Of a DNA stretch of 64,000 nt, positions 36,657 to 46,634 are shown piece by piece; the stretch's first letter is position 1, and each line of letters starts with the position of its first letter. The stretch is from Thalassotalea sp. 42_200_T64 (lineage in GTDB: Bacteria; Pseudomonadota; Gammaproteobacteria; Enterobacterales; Alteromonadaceae), in the NCBI GenBank assembly GCA_002162925.1, contig MABC01000053.1, positions 62,001 through 126,000 on the forward strand, in the 5' to 3' direction. The notes under the pieces were generated by a model. The model was not told where the DNA came from, searched no databases, and saw nothing but the letters and a program-made list of their open reading frames with translations. Made by a program: the position numbers and the translations under genes.

Positions 36657-36962
36657 ATGGCTAAAACATCAATGAAAGCACGTGAAGCAAAACGTGCAAA
36701 ATTAGTTGCTCAATATGCTGAAAAGCGTGCAGCAATAAAAGCGATCATCTCTGACGTAAATTCTTCTGAAGAAGAGCGTTGGGATGCAGTATTAAAACTT
36801 CAAGCTTTACCGCGTGATTCTAGCAGCAGCCGCCAACGTAACCGTTGTGTGATTACTGGTCGTCCACATGGTTACCTACGTAAGTTCGGCTTAAGCCGTA
36901 TTAAATTACGTGAAGCAACCATGCGTGGTGAAGTTCCTGGTCTTAAAAAAGCAAGTTGGTAA
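36657..36962 (+). CDS. rpsN: 30S ribosomal protein S14
   Basis: 101 residues, the long zinc-independent form; no CxxC zinc motif. Ends with the conserved [34 protein letters not shown] pattern. Confidence 0.98.
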   Translation: MAKTSMKAREAKRAKLVAQYAEKRAAIKAIISDVNSSEEERWDAVLKLQALPRDSSSSRQRNRCVITGRPHGYLRKFGLSRIKLREATMRGEVPGLKKASW

Positions 36963-36976
36963 GGGAGTAATTAATT

Positions 36977-37366
36977 ATGATGACTGATCCTATCGCGGAT
37001 ATGTTTACACGCATCCGTAACGGTCAATCTGCAGCTAAAGTTGCAGTATCTATGCCATCTTCCAAGCTAAAAGTAGCAATTGCTCACTTGCTTAAAGAAG
37101 AAGGCTATATAAACGGTTTTGAAGTATCTACTGAAGCTAAGCCTCAGTTAGAAGTCACTTTAAAATATTTCGAAGGTAAAGAAGTAATCGAAACGATCAA
37201 GCGTGTTTCACGTCCTGGTCTTCGTGTATACAAAGGCAGCACTGAGATCCCTCAGGTATTAGCTGGCTTAGGTATTACGATTGTATCTACTTCTAAAGGC
37301 CTAATGACTGATCGTGCCGCTCGCAATGCGGGTCTTGGCGGTGAGCTCATTGGTACCGTAGCGTAA
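36977..37366 (+). CDS. rpsH: 30S ribosomal protein S8
   Basis: 129 residues beginning (M)[16 protein letters not shown], with the C-terminal [29 protein letters not shown]. Two ATG codons are adjacent; the AGGGAG site fits either. S8 is the translational repressor of this operon in E. coli. Confidence 0.98.
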   Translation: MMTDPIADMFTRIRNGQSAAKVAVSMPSSKLKVAIAHLLKEEGYINGFEVSTEAKPQLEVTLKYFEGKEVIETIKRVSRPGLRVYKGSTEIPQVLAGLGITIVSTSKGLMTDRAARNAGLGGELIGTVA

Positions 37367-37377
37367 GGAGCAAGAAT

Positions 37378-37911
37378 ATGTCTCGTGTTGCAAAAGCACC
37401 TGTGGCAGTACCTGCTGGCGTTACTGTTACGTTATCTGGTCAAGAAATCACAGTTAAAGGCCCTAAAGGCGAATTAACTCGTACGATCCACAGTGACGTT
37501 GCTGTTTCTCAAGAAGAAAACAACATCATCACTACAATCGTTAGCGACGTTAAAGGCGCTTGGGCTCAAGCCGGTACGACTCGCGCATTAATCAATAACA
37601 TGGTTAATGGTGTGAACACTGGTTATGAAAAACGCCTGATTTTAAACGGTGTTGGTTATCGTGCAAAAGCGGCTGGTCAGAAGTTAAGCCTTTCTTTAGG
37701 TTTCTCTCACCCAGTTGAGCACGCGGTTCCAGCCAGTGTTAAAGTTGTAACTCCTAGTCAAACTGAAATCGTACTTACCGGTGCTGATAGGCAGGAGATT
37801 GGTCAAGTAGCTGCGAACATTCGTGCATACCGTAAACCTGAGCCTTACAAAGGCAAAGGGATTCGTTATAGCGATGAAGTTGTTCGTCGTAAAGAAGCTA
37901 AGAAGAAGTAG
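37378..37911 (+). CDS. rplF: 50S ribosomal protein L6
   Basis: 177 residues with the two-fold L6 repeat and the C-terminal signature [11 protein letters not shown]. Binds near the factor-binding site of the large subunit. Confidence 0.98.
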   Translation: MSRVAKAPVAVPAGVTVTLSGQEITVKGPKGELTRTIHSDVAVSQEENNIITTIVSDVKGAWAQAGTTRALINNMVNGVNTGYEKRLILNGVGYRAKAAGQKLSLSLGFSHPVEHAVPASVKVVTPSQTEIVLTGADRQEIGQVAANIRAYRKPEPYKGKGIRYSDEVVRRKEAKKK

Positions 37912-37920
37912 GGTAATACT

Positions 37921-38274
37921 ATGGATAAGAAAACATCTCGTTTACGCCGTGCAAAACGTACGCGCGCTAAAATCAGCGAGTTGGGTGCGAATCGTTTAGT
38001 CGTTCACCGTACTCCTCGTCACATTTATGCTCAGCTTATCGCTCCAACTGGTTCTGAAGTAATTGCGCAAGCATCTACTTTGGATAAAGACATTCGCGAA
38101 CAAGTGAAAGCTACTGGCAATAAAGAAGCAGCAGCTGCTGTTGGTAAAGCAATCGCAGAGCGCGCTTCCGCCAAAGGTATCACTAACGTTGCATTCGATC
38201 GTTCAGGTTTCTTATACCACGGTCGAGTTCAAGTATTAGCTGAAGCGGCTCGTGAAGCTGGCCTTAAATTCTAG
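37921..38274 (+). CDS. rplR: 50S ribosomal protein L18
   Basis: 117 residues, [18 protein letters not shown] start, ending [26 protein letters not shown]. 5S rRNA-binding protein. Confidence 0.98.
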   Translation: MDKKTSRLRRAKRTRAKISELGANRLVVHRTPRHIYAQLIAPTGSEVIAQASTLDKDIREQVKATGNKEAAAAVGKAIAERASAKGITNVAFDRSGFLYHGRVQVLAEAAREAGLKF

Positions 38275-38284
38275 GAGTTAGATA

Positions 38285-38788
38285 ATGGCTAATGTAGAAA
38301 ACACACAACAAAGTGAATTTGCTGAAAAGTTAATTGCTGTTAACCGCGTATCAAAAGTGGTTAAAGGTGGTCGTATTTTCAGTTTCACAGCACTAACAGT
38401 AGTTGGTGACGGCAACGGTCGTGTTGGTTTTGGTTACGGTAAAGCACGTGAAGTGCCTGCTGCAATCCAAAAAGCAATGGAAAAGGCTCGTCGTAATATC
38501 GTAAACATTGATCTGAAAGGTACTACTTTACAGCATGCTGTTAAAGGTAAGCACTCAGGTTCTAAAGTTTACATGCAACCTGCTTCTGAAGGTACAGGTA
38601 TCATCGCCGGTGGCGCGATGCGTGCAGTACTAGAAGTTGCTGGCGTACAGAACGTACTGTCAAAAGTATACGGTTCTACTAACCCAATTAACGTTGTACG
38701 CGCTACTATCAGTGCTCTTGCGGATATGAAGTCGCCTGAGTCTGTTGCAGCTAAGCGTGGCTTAAACGTTAGTGAAATACTGGGGTAA
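38285..38788 (+). CDS. rpsE: 30S ribosomal protein S5
   Basis: 167 residues with the double-stranded-RNA-binding fold and [19 protein letters not shown]-terminal [12 protein letters not shown]. It contributes to decoding fidelity. Confidence 0.98.
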   Translation: MANVENTQQSEFAEKLIAVNRVSKVVKGGRIFSFTALTVVGDGNGRVGFGYGKAREVPAAIQKAMEKARRNIVNIDLKGTTLQHAVKGKHSGSKVYMQPASEGTGIIAGGAMRAVLEVAGVQNVLSKVYGSTNPINVVRATISALADMKSPESVAAKRGLNVSEILG

Positions 38789-38794
38789 CTAGAC

Positions 38795-38974
38795 ATGGCT
38801 AAGACTGTCAAAGTAACACAATTAAAAAGTTCTATCGGACGTTTACCGTCACATAGAGCTACATTGAAAGGATTAGGTTTACGTCGTATTCGTCATACTG
38901 TAGAGTTAGAAGATACTCCATCAGTACGCGGTATGTTGAACTTAGTTCATTACATGATTAAGGTGGAGGATTAA
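38795..38974 (+). CDS. rpmD: 50S ribosomal protein L30
   Basis: 59-residue protein too short for the ORF track, read directly from the sequence: [20 protein letters not shown]...[11 protein letters not shown]...[16 protein letters not shown]. Length and sequence are standard for L30. It lies between rpsE and rplO with 3-6 base gaps. Confidence 0.97.
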   Translation: MAKTVKVTQLKSSIGRLPSHRATLKGLGLRRIRHTVELEDTPSVRGMLNLVHYMIKVED

Positions 38975-38977
38975 CTT

Positions 38978-39412
38978 ATGCATTTAAATACATTATCCCC
39001 TGCACCTGGCGCTACGAAAGATAAAAAGCGTGTAGGTCGTGGTATCGGTTCTGGTAACGGCAAAACAGGTGGCCGCGGTCACAAAGGTCAAAAGTCTCGC
39101 TCAGGCGGCGGCATTCGTCCAGGTTTTGAAGGTGGGCAGATGCCACTTAAACAACGTTTACCTAAATTTGGTTTTACCTCGCGTAAATCTTTAGTTCGCG
39201 CTGAAGTTCGTTTACACGAATTAAACCATATCAATGGTGATGTTGTTGATATTCACGCGCTTAAAGACGCAGGCATTATCACTCGTAACATCGTATCTGC
39301 AAAGATCATGTTATCTGGTGAAATCAGCCGTAAAATTACGGTTCGTGGCCTAGCAGTAACTAAGGGTGCACGTGCAGCTATTGAAGCTGCCGGTGGTACA
39401 ATAGAGGAATAG
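38978..39412 (+). CDS. rplO: 50S ribosomal protein L15
   Basis: 144 residues with the Gly/Arg-rich N-terminus ([28 protein letters not shown]) and a globular C-terminal half. A late assembly protein of the large subunit. Confidence 0.98.
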   Translation: MHLNTLSPAPGATKDKKRVGRGIGSGNGKTGGRGHKGQKSRSGGGIRPGFEGGQMPLKQRLPKFGFTSRKSLVRAEVRLHELNHINGDVVDIHALKDAGIITRNIVSAKIMLSGEISRKITVRGLAVTKGARAAIEAAGGTIEE

Positions 39413-39418
39413 TACACA

Positions 39419-40744
39419 ATGGCTACACCAGGAATGGAAAACAAAGCTCAAGGCGGTTTGTCTGAGCTTAAACAAAGATTGTTGTTCGTACTCGGAGCGC
39501 TTATTGTGTTTCGTTTAGGTTCATTTGTACCAATCCCTGGTATTGACGCCGCTGTACTAGCTCAGTTGTTTGAACAACAAAAGGGCACCATTGTAGAAAT
39601 GTTTAACATGTTCTCTGGTGGTGCACTTGAGCGAGCCTCTGTATTGGCTCTTGGTATTATGCCGTACATCTCAGCTTCGATTATCACGCAAATCAGCACA
39701 CACATTGTGCCGCATATGCAAGAGTTGAAAAAAGAAGGTGAAGCTGGACGTCGTAAGATCAGTCAATACACACGCTACGGCACACTGCTTCTGGCAACAG
39801 TACAAGCGATTGCGATTTCGAATAGTTTACCTGGTATGATGCCTGGCCTAGTGGTTAACGCTGGCTTTGGTTTCTACTTTACCGCGGTAGTATCTTTAGT
39901 AACTGGTACCATGTTTTTAATGTGGTTAGGTGAACAAATTACTGAACGTGGTATTGGTAACGGTATTTCAATCTTAATCTTCGCAGGTATTGTTGCTGGC
40001 ATGCCATCCGCTGTTGGTCAAACAGCAGAAATGGCGCGTCAAGGTGAATTGCACTTATTAGCATTATTAATCATTGCAGTAATCGTTTTTGCGGTTACGT
40101 TTTTAGTTGTATGGGTAGAGCGCGGTCAACGCCGCATTGTGGTAAACTATGCTAAGCGCCAACAAGGTCGCAAAGTATTTGCCGCTCAAAGTACTCACTT
40201 ACCACTTAAAGTAAACATGGCGGGTGTTATCCCACCTATCTTTGCTTCAAGTATTATCTTGTTCCCGGGTACCATCGCAAGTTGGTTCGGACAAGGTGAC
40301 GGTATGGTGGCTGACTTTTTACAAGAGATCTCTCTTGCATTGTCGCCAGGACAACCTTTGTATGTAATGCTATATGCTGCAGCAATAATCTTTTTCTGTT
40401 TTTTCTACACGGCTCTTGTGTTCAATCCACGTGAAACAGCAGATAATTTGAAGAAATCTGGTGCGTTCATTCCAGGCATACGCCCGGGTGAGCAAACATC
40501 TAGATATATCGATAAAGTAATGACCCGCTTAACATTAGCCGGGGCTTTATACATTACTTTTGTTTGTTTGGTTCCTGAGTTCATGATGATCTTTATGGAT
40601 GTACAATTCTACTTCGGTGGAACATCCCTACTAATTATTGTAGTCGTAATCATGGATTTCATGGCACAAGTACAAACTCATTTGATGTCTCATCAATATG
40701 ACAATGTACTTAAGAAAGCCAATCTTAAAGGCTATGGCCGTTAG
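39419..40744 (+). CDS. secY: Protein translocase subunit SecY
   Basis: The 441-residue, ten-helix channel of the Sec translocon. Recognisable features are [12 protein letters not shown] near the N-terminus, the [15 protein letters not shown] and YAKRQQG regions and the cytoplasmic loop [18 protein letters not shown]. Located as usual between rplO and rpmJ. Confidence 0.98.
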   Translation: MATPGMENKAQGGLSELKQRLLFVLGALIVFRLGSFVPIPGIDAAVLAQLFEQQKGTIVEMFNMFSGGALERASVLALGIMPYISASIITQISTHIVPHMQELKKEGEAGRRKISQYTRYGTLLLATVQAIAISNSLPGMMPGLVVNAGFGFYFTAVVSLVTGTMFLMWLGEQITERGIGNGISILIFAGIVAGMPSAVGQTAEMARQGELHLLALLIIAVIVFAVTFLVVWVERGQRRIVVNYAKRQQGRKVFAAQSTHLPLKVNMAGVIPPIFASSIILFPGTIASWFGQGDGMVADFLQEISLALSPGQPLYVMLYAAAIIFFCFFYTALVFNPRETADNLKKSGAFIPGIRPGEQTSRYIDKVMTRLTLAGALYITFVCLVPEFMMIFMDVQFYFGGTSLLIIVVVIMDFMAQVQTHLMSHQYDNVLKKANLKGYGR

Positions 40745-40760
40745 GCCAACGGAGTATAAA

Positions 40761-40874
40761 ATGAAAGTTCGTGCATCCGTTAAAAAGATTTGTCGTAACT
40801 GTAAAATAGTTAAACGTGCAGGTGTAGTTCGCGTACTTTGCGTAGAACCAAAACACAAGCAACGCCAAGGCTAA
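40761..40874 (+). CDS. rpmJ: 50S ribosomal protein L36
   Basis: 37-residue protein missed by the ORF track: [23 protein letters not shown]...KHKQRQG. It has the zinc-binding C..C...C..H set (CRNC, LCVEPKH), so this is the zinc form. Preceded by GGAG. Last gene of the spc operon. Confidence 0.97.
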   Translation: MKVRASVKKICRNCKIVKRAGVVRVLCVEPKHKQRQG

Positions 40875-40883
40875 TCTTTTACT

Positions 40884-40975
40884 AAAGTGTTACTAGTTGT
40901 AATTTATTGTAATTAGTAACACTTTATATTGCAAAAATGTTGCTGGTTGAGTATCCTTACGGGCTTTTCAACCGG
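40884..40975 (+). promoter_or_regulatory. Structured leader of the alpha operon
   Basis: Two stems occur between rpmJ and rpsM: AAAGTGTTACTA/TAGTAACACTTT (12 bp) and CTGGTTGA/TCAACCGG followed by TTTTCTTTT. In E. coli S4 represses this operon by binding a pseudoknot in the rpsM leader; these stems occupy that position but their fold differs on inspection, and the second one could also act as an attenuator. Confidence 0.45.
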
Positions 40976-41010
40976 TTTTCTTTTAACCCTATAAAATAGG
41001 AGATGTGTTA

Positions 41011-41367
41011 GTGGCCCGTATAGCTGGCATTAACATCCCTGATCGTAAGCATGCAGTAATTGCCATTACTGCTATCTACGGTATCGGTGCAACCCGTGCA
41101 AAGTTAGTTTGTGCAGGCGCTGGTATCGCTGAAGATATTAAGATCAGTGAATTAGACGAAGCGCAAATAGATTTGCTTCGTACAGAAGTGGCGAAATTTA
41201 CCGTAGAAGGTGACTTACGTCGTGAAGTTTCAATGAATATCAAGCGTCTGATGGACCTTGGCTGTTATCGTGGTTTACGCCATCGTCGCAGTCTCCCTCT
41301 ACGTGGTCAGCGCACGAAAACGAATGCGCGTACCCGTAAAGGTCCTCGTAAGCCGATTAAAAAGTAG
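41011..41367 (+). CDS. rpsM: 30S ribosomal protein S13
   Basis: 118 residues from a GTG start ([16 protein letters not shown]). The ORF-track start two codons earlier is less likely because AGGAG lies eight bases before this GTG and the protein then has the standard N-terminus. C-terminal [27 protein letters not shown] is typical. Confidence 0.97.
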   Translation: MARIAGINIPDRKHAVIAITAIYGIGATRAKLVCAGAGIAEDIKISELDEAQIDLLRTEVAKFTVEGDLRREVSMNIKRLMDLGCYRGLRHRRSLPLRGQRTKTNARTRKGPRKPIKK

Positions 41368-41383
41368 ATCGAGGTAATTAGAC

Positions 41384-41773
41384 ATGGCTAAAACACCTAC
41401 GCGTACTAAACGTCGCGTTAAAAAACAAGTTGCTGATGGCATGGCTCATATCCATGCTTCTTTCAACAACACAATCGTAACTCTTACCGACAGACAAGGT
41501 AATGCTTTATCTTGGGCAACTGCAGGTGGTTCAGGTTTCCGTGGTTCACGTAAATCTACTCCATTCGCTGCACAGGTTGCTGCTGATCGTGCTGGTAAAG
41601 TAGCACAAGAGTTTGGTTTGAAGAATATTGAAGTATTCGTCAAAGGTCCAGGTCCAGGTCGTGAATCTGCAATCCGTGCCTTAAATGCTGCTGGTTTTAA
41701 AATCACCAACATTACTGACGTTACTCCGATTCCTCATAATGGTTGTCGTCCACCTAAGAAACGTCGCGTTTAA
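41384..41773 (+). CDS. rpsK: 30S ribosomal protein S11
   Basis: 129 residues with [26 protein letters not shown] and the closing [18 protein letters not shown]. Platform protein that shapes the mRNA exit site. Confidence 0.98.
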   Translation: MAKTPTRTKRRVKKQVADGMAHIHASFNNTIVTLTDRQGNALSWATAGGSGFRGSRKSTPFAAQVAADRAGKVAQEFGLKNIEVFVKGPGPGRESAIRALNAAGFKITNITDVTPIPHNGCRPPKKRRV

Positions 41774-41794
41774 TAGGTCTGTTGGAGAAATAAC

Positions 41795-42415
41795 ATGGCA
41801 AGATATTTAGGCCCAAAGCTAAAGCTTAGCCGCCGCGAAGGAACAGACTTGTTCCTTAAAAGTGGTGTTAGGGCAATTGATACTAAATGTAAGATCGAAA
41901 CTATTCCTGGTCAGCATGGCGCCCGTCGCGGTCGTTTATCTGACTATGGTGTGATGCTTCGCGAAAAACAAAAAGTTCGTCGTATTTACGGTGTTCTTGA
42001 GAAGCAGTTCCGTAATTACTACAAACAAGCTGCTCGTCTTAAAGGCAACACAGGTGAAAACTTGTTAAACCTTTTAGAAGTGCGCTTAGACAACGTTGTT
42101 TACCGTATGGGTTATGCATCAACACGTGCAGAAGCTCGTCAACTCGTTAGCCACAAAGCTATCGTAGTTAACGGTATAGTTGTTAATATTCCATCTTTCG
42201 CTGTTAAGCCAGAAGATACTGTTTCAATTCGTGAGAAGTCTAAAACTCAAGCGCGCATCGCTGCTGCTTTAGAATTAGCGGACCAACGTGAGAAGCCAGT
42301 CTGGGTTGAAGTTGATAATAAGAAAATGGAAGGTACGTTTAAACGTTACCCAGATCGTTCTGATTTATCAGCAGAAATTAACGAACAGTTGATTGTCGAG
42401 CTTTACTCGAAATAA
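41795..42415 (+). CDS. rpsD: 30S ribosomal protein S4
   Basis: 206 residues, [19 protein letters not shown] start and an S4 RNA-binding domain ([26 protein letters not shown]). It nucleates 30S assembly and represses the alpha operon in enterobacteria. No zinc-binding Cys cluster at the N-terminus (C- form). Confidence 0.98.
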   Translation: MARYLGPKLKLSRREGTDLFLKSGVRAIDTKCKIETIPGQHGARRGRLSDYGVMLREKQKVRRIYGVLEKQFRNYYKQAARLKGNTGENLLNLLEVRLDNVVYRMGYASTRAEARQLVSHKAIVVNGIVVNIPSFAVKPEDTVSIREKSKTQARIAAALELADQREKPVWVEVDNKKMEGTFKRYPDRSDLSAEINEQLIVELYSK

Positions 42416-42440
42416 AGCTGAACTTTAAGAGAGGACAATA

Positions 42441-43430
42441 ATGCAGGGTTCTGTAACCGAATTCCTTAAGCCGAAACTAGTTGGTATTGAAAATATCAGC
42501 GACACTCGCGCAAAGGTAACTTTGGAACCACTTGAACGTGGTTTTGGTCATACTTTAGGTAATGCGTTACGCCGCATCCTACTTTCTTCTATGCCAGGTT
42601 GTGCCGTGACGGAAGTAGAAATTGATGGTGTATTGCATGAATACAGTAGTAAAGAAGGTGTGCAAGAAGACATCATCGAAATTCTGTTAAACCTTAAAGG
42701 TTTGGCGATTGGTTTAGAAGGCAAAACTGAAGCAGTTTTAACTTTAACTAAGTCGGGTGAAGGCCCTGTAACGGCCGCTGATATTCAGCATGATGGTGAT
42801 GTAGAAATCGCTAATCCTGCACACGTTATCTGTAATTTAACAGGTGACGGTTCTATCAGCATGCGTATCAAGGTAGAAATGGGTCGTGGTTACGTTCCAG
42901 CTTCTGTCCGTCGCAACGCCGAGGAAGAAGATCGCGCAATTGGTCGTTTACTCGTTGACGCATCTTTCAGTCCTGTTGAAAGAATTGCTTATGATGTTGA
43001 CTCGGCTCGAGTTGAGCAACGCACTGACTTAGATAAGCTAGTTATCGACATGGAAACTAACGGTACGTTAGATCCAGAAGAGGCGATTCGTCGTGCATCA
43101 ACCATCTTAGCCGAACAGCTAGATGCGTTTGTTGACTTACGCGATGTTAAAGAAGTTGAGCCGGAAGAAGTTAAACCTGCTTTCGACCCAATCTTACTTC
43201 GTCCAGTTGATGATTTAGAACTAACAGTTCGTTCAGCCAACTGTTTGAAAGCAGAAGCGATTCAGTACATTGGTGACTTAGTACAGCGTGCAGAAGTAGA
43301 ACTTCTTAAAACACCTAATTTAGGTAAGAAGTCTCTCACTGAAATCAAAGACGTGTTAGCGTCTCGTGGCTTATCTCTAGGCATGCGCCTAGAAAACTGG
43401 CCACCTGAAAGCATTGCTGATAACGACTAA
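42441..43430 (+). CDS. rpoA: RNA polymerase subunit alpha
   Basis: 329 residues, the standard length. The N-terminal dimerisation domain includes [26 protein letters not shown], and the C-terminal DNA/activator-binding domain includes [20 protein letters not shown] and [14 protein letters not shown]. Confidence 0.98.
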   Translation: MQGSVTEFLKPKLVGIENISDTRAKVTLEPLERGFGHTLGNALRRILLSSMPGCAVTEVEIDGVLHEYSSKEGVQEDIIEILLNLKGLAIGLEGKTEAVLTLTKSGEGPVTAADIQHDGDVEIANPAHVICNLTGDGSISMRIKVEMGRGYVPASVRRNAEEEDRAIGRLLVDASFSPVERIAYDVDSARVEQRTDLDKLVIDMETNGTLDPEEAIRRASTILAEQLDAFVDLRDVKEVEPEEVKPAFDPILLRPVDDLELTVRSANCLKAEAIQYIGDLVQRAEVELLKTPNLGKKSLTEIKDVLASRGLSLGMRLENWPPESIADND

Positions 43431-43471
43431 GTCGATCACAATTTAATAGTTTAAGAGATAAGGATTAACTT

Positions 43472-43879
43472 ATGCGCCATCGTAAAAGCGGTCGCCAGTT
43501 AAACCGTAATAGTAGTCATCGCCAGGCGATGTTCCGCAATATGGCAAGTTCTCTAGTTAAGCACGGTGTTATTAAAACTACTGTTGCTAAAGCTAAAGAA
43601 CTACGTCGCGTTGTTGAGCCACTAATTACATTGGCTAAAACAGATAGCGTTGCAAATCGTCGTTTGGCATTTGCTCGCACACGCGATCAAGAAGTAGTTG
43701 GTTTATTATTTACAGATCTTGGTCCTCGTTACCAAGAACGTCCAGGTGGTTACACTCGCATTTTAAAATGTGGTTTCCGTACTGGTGATAAAGCACCTAT
43801 GGCTTATATTGAACTTGTAGACCGTCCAGCAGTTGAAGAAATTGTTGAAGACGTTGAAGAAGTTTCAGAAGAAGCATAA
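43472..43879 (+). CDS. rplQ: 50S ribosomal protein L17
   Basis: 135 residues, [24 protein letters not shown] start, with an acidic C-terminal extension ([14 protein letters not shown]). Last gene of the alpha operon, followed by a strong terminator. Confidence 0.98.
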   Translation: MRHRKSGRQLNRNSSHRQAMFRNMASSLVKHGVIKTTVAKAKELRRVVEPLITLAKTDSVANRRLAFARTRDQEVVGLLFTDLGPRYQERPGGYTRILKCGFRTGDKAPMAYIELVDRPAVEEIVEDVEEVSEEA

Positions 43880-43901
43880 ATCGAGTTATTATAATTCGAA
43901 T

Positions 43902-43930
43902 AAAAAGAGTCCTTAGGGACTCTTTTTTTT
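43902..43930 (+). terminator. Intrinsic terminator of the alpha operon
   Basis: AAAAAGAGTCC/GGACTCTTTTT stem with a four-base loop and eight or more T. Confidence 0.95.
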
Positions 43931-43951
43931 GGTAAATGTAAGCACGTTTTG

Positions 43952-44098
43952 AAGCATGGGGGTTCCGTGTCAACTGCTCGCTGTCAAGCATGGAGGTTCC
44001 AAATCAAGTTTGGAATGACGGTGAACATTTTCTAAGAATATTGAAGTTTTCACGATGCTTATTTATTTACGCCACGTCATCCCGTGCTTGCCACGGGA
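43952..44098. repeat. Dispersed-repeat remnants in 342-bp gap
   Basis: The gap between rplQ and prkB holds two direct copies of AAGCATGG(G/A)GGTTCC (43952-43966 and 43986-44000) and a perfect hairpin TCCCGTG-cttgc-CACGGGA (44080-44098) inside a GTCATCCCGTGCTTG motif that is common as an extragenic repeat in proteobacteria. No gene is seen. Confidence 0.6.
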
Positions 44099-44221
44099 CC
44101 TCCTAAATTGACAGCGTGCACTGCTTATCGACGCTTCAGAACGCTCTTTTCACCACTCACCTTGACGTCCCCACTTATAATCCGTACTGTGGTAGGTTGT
44201 ATTGTTATGTAAGTGAATCCA

Positions 44222-45124
44222 ATGTCAGATCGAAATCCAATAATTGCAGTTACCGGCTCATCCGGTGCAGGTACATCAACCACGATGGGCGCTTTTGAGC
44301 ACATCTTTCGCTCTCTGAACATTAACCCTGCAATCGTCGAAGGGGACAGCTTTCACCGATTTACTCGGCCGGAAATGGATCTTGAAAAAAGAAAAGCAAA
44401 AGCCGAAGGCACTAAAGTCAGTTATTTTGGCGATGTGGCAAATGATTTTGACGCCCTGGAAAAATTATTCAAAGACTTTGGTGAACGCGGCGAAGGTAAG
44501 ATGCGCCGTTATCTGCATACTTTTGATGAAGCCGTACCCTATAACCAAATGCCTGGTACTTTTACCCCGTGGGAGCCATTAGGGAAAGATTCTGACCTGT
44601 TATTTTATGAAGGCCTCCATGGTGGTGTGGTTACTGAAAAAAATGACGTTGCCAAGCATGTAGACCTGTTAATCGGTATGGTGCCTATAGTGAATCTGGA
44701 GTGGATCCAAAAAATCATACGAGATACCAACAAAAGAGGGCACTCGAGAGAGGCCGTTAATGAAAGTATTGTCAGAAGCATGGAAGATTACTTTAATTTT
44801 ATCACCCCGCAGTTTTCTCGTACCCACATTAATTTTCAACGGGTGCCAACGGTGGATACATCAAACCCGTTTAGCGCAAAAGTGATCCCTAGTGCCGATG
44901 AAAGCTTCGTAGTGATCCGCTTTCGAGAAATGAAAAATGTAGATTTTCCGTTTTATTTGCGGATGATCGATGGCTCTTTTATGTCTCGGGTAAATACTCT
45001 TGTGGTACCTGGCGGAAAAATGAGTTTTGCCATGGAGCTAATCTTGAAACCCTTGATAGCCAATATCATTGAAAAAAAGCAAGCGGCGAGTAAGCAAATC
45101 GATTGGATGCAGACGTATAAGTGA
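44222..45124 (+). CDS. prkB: Phosphoribulokinase-like protein PrkB
   Basis: P-loop kinase of the phosphoribulokinase/uridine kinase family; the enterobacterial homologue is of unsettled physiological role and usually lies near crp and yhfA. About 300 residues with the Walker A GSSGAGTST near the N-terminus, EGDSFHR, and a conserved FYEGLHGG motif. I start at the ATG at 44222 (MSDRNPIIAVTGSSG) as in homologues; the ORF track begins at a GTG nine bases earlier. The yhfA homologue follows downstream on the other strand. Confidence 0.92.
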   Translation: MSDRNPIIAVTGSSGAGTSTTMGAFEHIFRSLNINPAIVEGDSFHRFTRPEMDLEKRKAKAEGTKVSYFGDVANDFDALEKLFKDFGERGEGKMRRYLHTFDEAVPYNQMPGTFTPWEPLGKDSDLLFYEGLHGGVVTEKNDVAKHVDLLIGMVPIVNLEWIQKIIRDTNKRGHSREAVNESIVRSMEDYFNFITPQFSRTHINFQRVPTVDTSNPFSAKVIPSADESFVVIRFREMKNVDFPFYLRMIDGSFMSRVNTLVVPGGKMSFAMELILKPLIANIIEKKQAASKQIDWMQTYK

Positions 45125-45178
45125 ATCCAGTGAACTGCACTTGAAAAGAAAAAAACAGGGTACCTTGTACCTGTTCCG

Positions 45179-45582
45179 TTACTTTTCCACAATCTCAAAG
45201 TCATGCGTAATCTTCACTGCCTTATTCACATTAATGCCACCGAACAATACTTATCAGCAGATAATGCGACCGCTCTTTCTACATGCTTGGCACTTACCCC
45301 TGTGCCTTTGATGATAAAGTGTAAATGGATATCAGAGAATACACGCGGTACTGTGTCAACTCGTGTGCCGTTAATTTCAACGATACAGTCGCTGATGTTT
45401 TGACGAGATTTTTCCAGAATACTGACCACATCCACCGATGAACAGCAGCCTAATGACAATAATATATTTTCTAGCGGGCTGACTGCATTATTGCCACCGT
45501 TAGCATCCATTAGAATGCTGTGACCACTTTCTGAGGTGCCCATAAACATCTCATCGCTAACCCATTGTACTTTTGCTTTCAT
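45179..45582 (-). pseudogene. yhfA: OsmC-family protein (YhfA-like), frameshifted near the C-terminus
   Basis: OsmC/Ohr-fold protein; family members are thiol-dependent peroxidases, though YhfA's own role is uncertain. The frame from 45582 gives MKAKVQWVSDEMFMG..., SPLENILLSLGCCSSVDVVSILEKSRQ and AVALSADKYCSVALM, then a stop at 45226. The next bases in a shifted frame read NKAVKITHDFEIVEK and stop at 45179-45181, exactly the tail expected for the family. One inserted base (ATG-TTG-AAT) would restore it. The protein as read lacks about 15 residues, so it may be impaired; both putative redox Cys are kept. Confidence 0.8.
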
Positions 45583-45596
45583 GATTATTTCCTAGA

Positions 45597-46163
45597 TTAT
45601 TGTACGTTCGTGCTCTCAAAAATTTTGTCTGCTGATGCGGCAACAAAATCATTATATAAATTACCACAACGTTTTGGGTAGCGTTTGGCAAATTCATAGA
45701 AGCAGCTTGGTATTTTTGCCACTTGATCCGAAAACTTAACACTTACCTTATCAGCCATGGTCGAAGATTGCTCGAGTAACACGTCAGCATCGCCTTTAAT
45801 TTCACCACCGGCAGCATTTAAGCTAAAACCACCATTCTTCACCGCCTGATTAAGTTCGATAATGCAGTCGAAATCTTCTAGGTGATTAATGCTCACAGTA
45901 AAGTGATTAGCTCTGTAGCCCCATGCCGATAACCAGGCGGCATACTCGCTTTCTTTTAGCAGAGTTTGGTATTCTTCATAACTGACTTGCCAATGAGTGC
46001 CTGAGTATAAAAATGACTGACTTTCAACTTTACTAGTGTCAACAATAGCAACAATACGGTTAATTATCTGTTGAGCTGGTAGCGATAACTTTTCCACTAA
46101 CAACTCGCTGATAAATACTTTTGGCAAAGTATTGTCGGGATGTTCAAAGTGCTTAGCGTACAT
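45597..46163 (-). pseudogene. DUF1338 protein, 3' part of frameshifted gene
   Basis: C-terminal ~188 residues of a DUF1338 (VOC-like fold) protein: MYAKHFEHPDNTLPKVFISELLVEKLS..., with metal-ligand candidates in AWGYRANHFTVSINHL and EIKGDADVLLEQSS. Better-known DUF1338 enzymes (HglS) are Fe(II) 2-oxoadipate dioxygenases/decarboxylases; the role beside the ast genes is unknown. The ORF track extends this frame further upstream to 46238, but the real protein continues in the other frame at 46164 and above. Confidence 0.8.
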
Positions 46164-46395
46164 TTTTTTTCGCTTCAAAATGATACTCTCCACACTGTTG
46201 GTAGCCAAGGCTAAGTAGATGCTTAGCGAGTTTTTCAATGCCCACTTTGTCTAAGTTAAAGGTACGGTAGGCAACATGATCATTTACAAGATCTTTGCCT
46301 GTGCTTAAAAGTTGATGAACTTTGCCGGCAGACGGTGTAACCGCTAAGTACTGCTGCCAGATGTGGTCAAATAGTGTGGTGATTTTGGCGCTCAT
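46153..46395 (-). pseudogene. DUF1338 protein, 5' part of frameshifted gene
   Basis: N-terminal 80 residues of the same DUF1338 gene (FDHIWQQYL...GKDLVNDHVAYRTFNL...LGYQQCGEYHFEAKK), ending in an A8 tract (minus strand). Seven A would give EYHFEAKK-MYAKHFEHPD in one frame, about 268 residues, the normal size. It contains the first His metal-ligand candidate (VNDHVAYRTF), so neither half would be active alone. Confidence 0.8.
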
Positions 46396-46530
46396 GGTGT
46401 CCCCTTAGAAAATGAACAATATAATGAATTTTAATGAAACTTGCAACTATAGTAGTATTTATAATATAATTGTGAGGTTCGACTAAAAAATAGGACGATG
46501 CGTGCGGAAAGTTTGGATTGTTGTAACTCC

Positions 46531-46555
46531 CCGACGAAGGAGCCTACCTCGTCGG
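46531..46555. repeat. Palindromic extragenic hairpin
   Basis: CCGACGA / TCGTCGG stem with an 11-base loop in the spacer downstream of astD; no T run on either strand, so it is not a simple terminator. Confidence 0.5.
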
Positions 46556-46582
46556 AAAATTTAGATATTATCGATTGCTTTG

Positions 46583-46605
46583 AAAAAGCAGGGACGGAGC
46601 CCTGC
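46583..46605 (-). terminator. Terminator after astD
   Basis: GCAGGG/CCCTGC stem followed by TTTTT on the minus strand, ending the astC-astA-astD transcript. Confidence 0.75.
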
Positions 46606-46634
46606 AATTTGTATTGAATACGATAAGGTAAGCA

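Noticed and set aside
45155-45180. Hairpin near GTACCTTGTACCTG between prkB and yhfA
   Set aside because: Could be a terminator but the stem is imperfect and lies in the yhfA 3' region; not listed as a feature.
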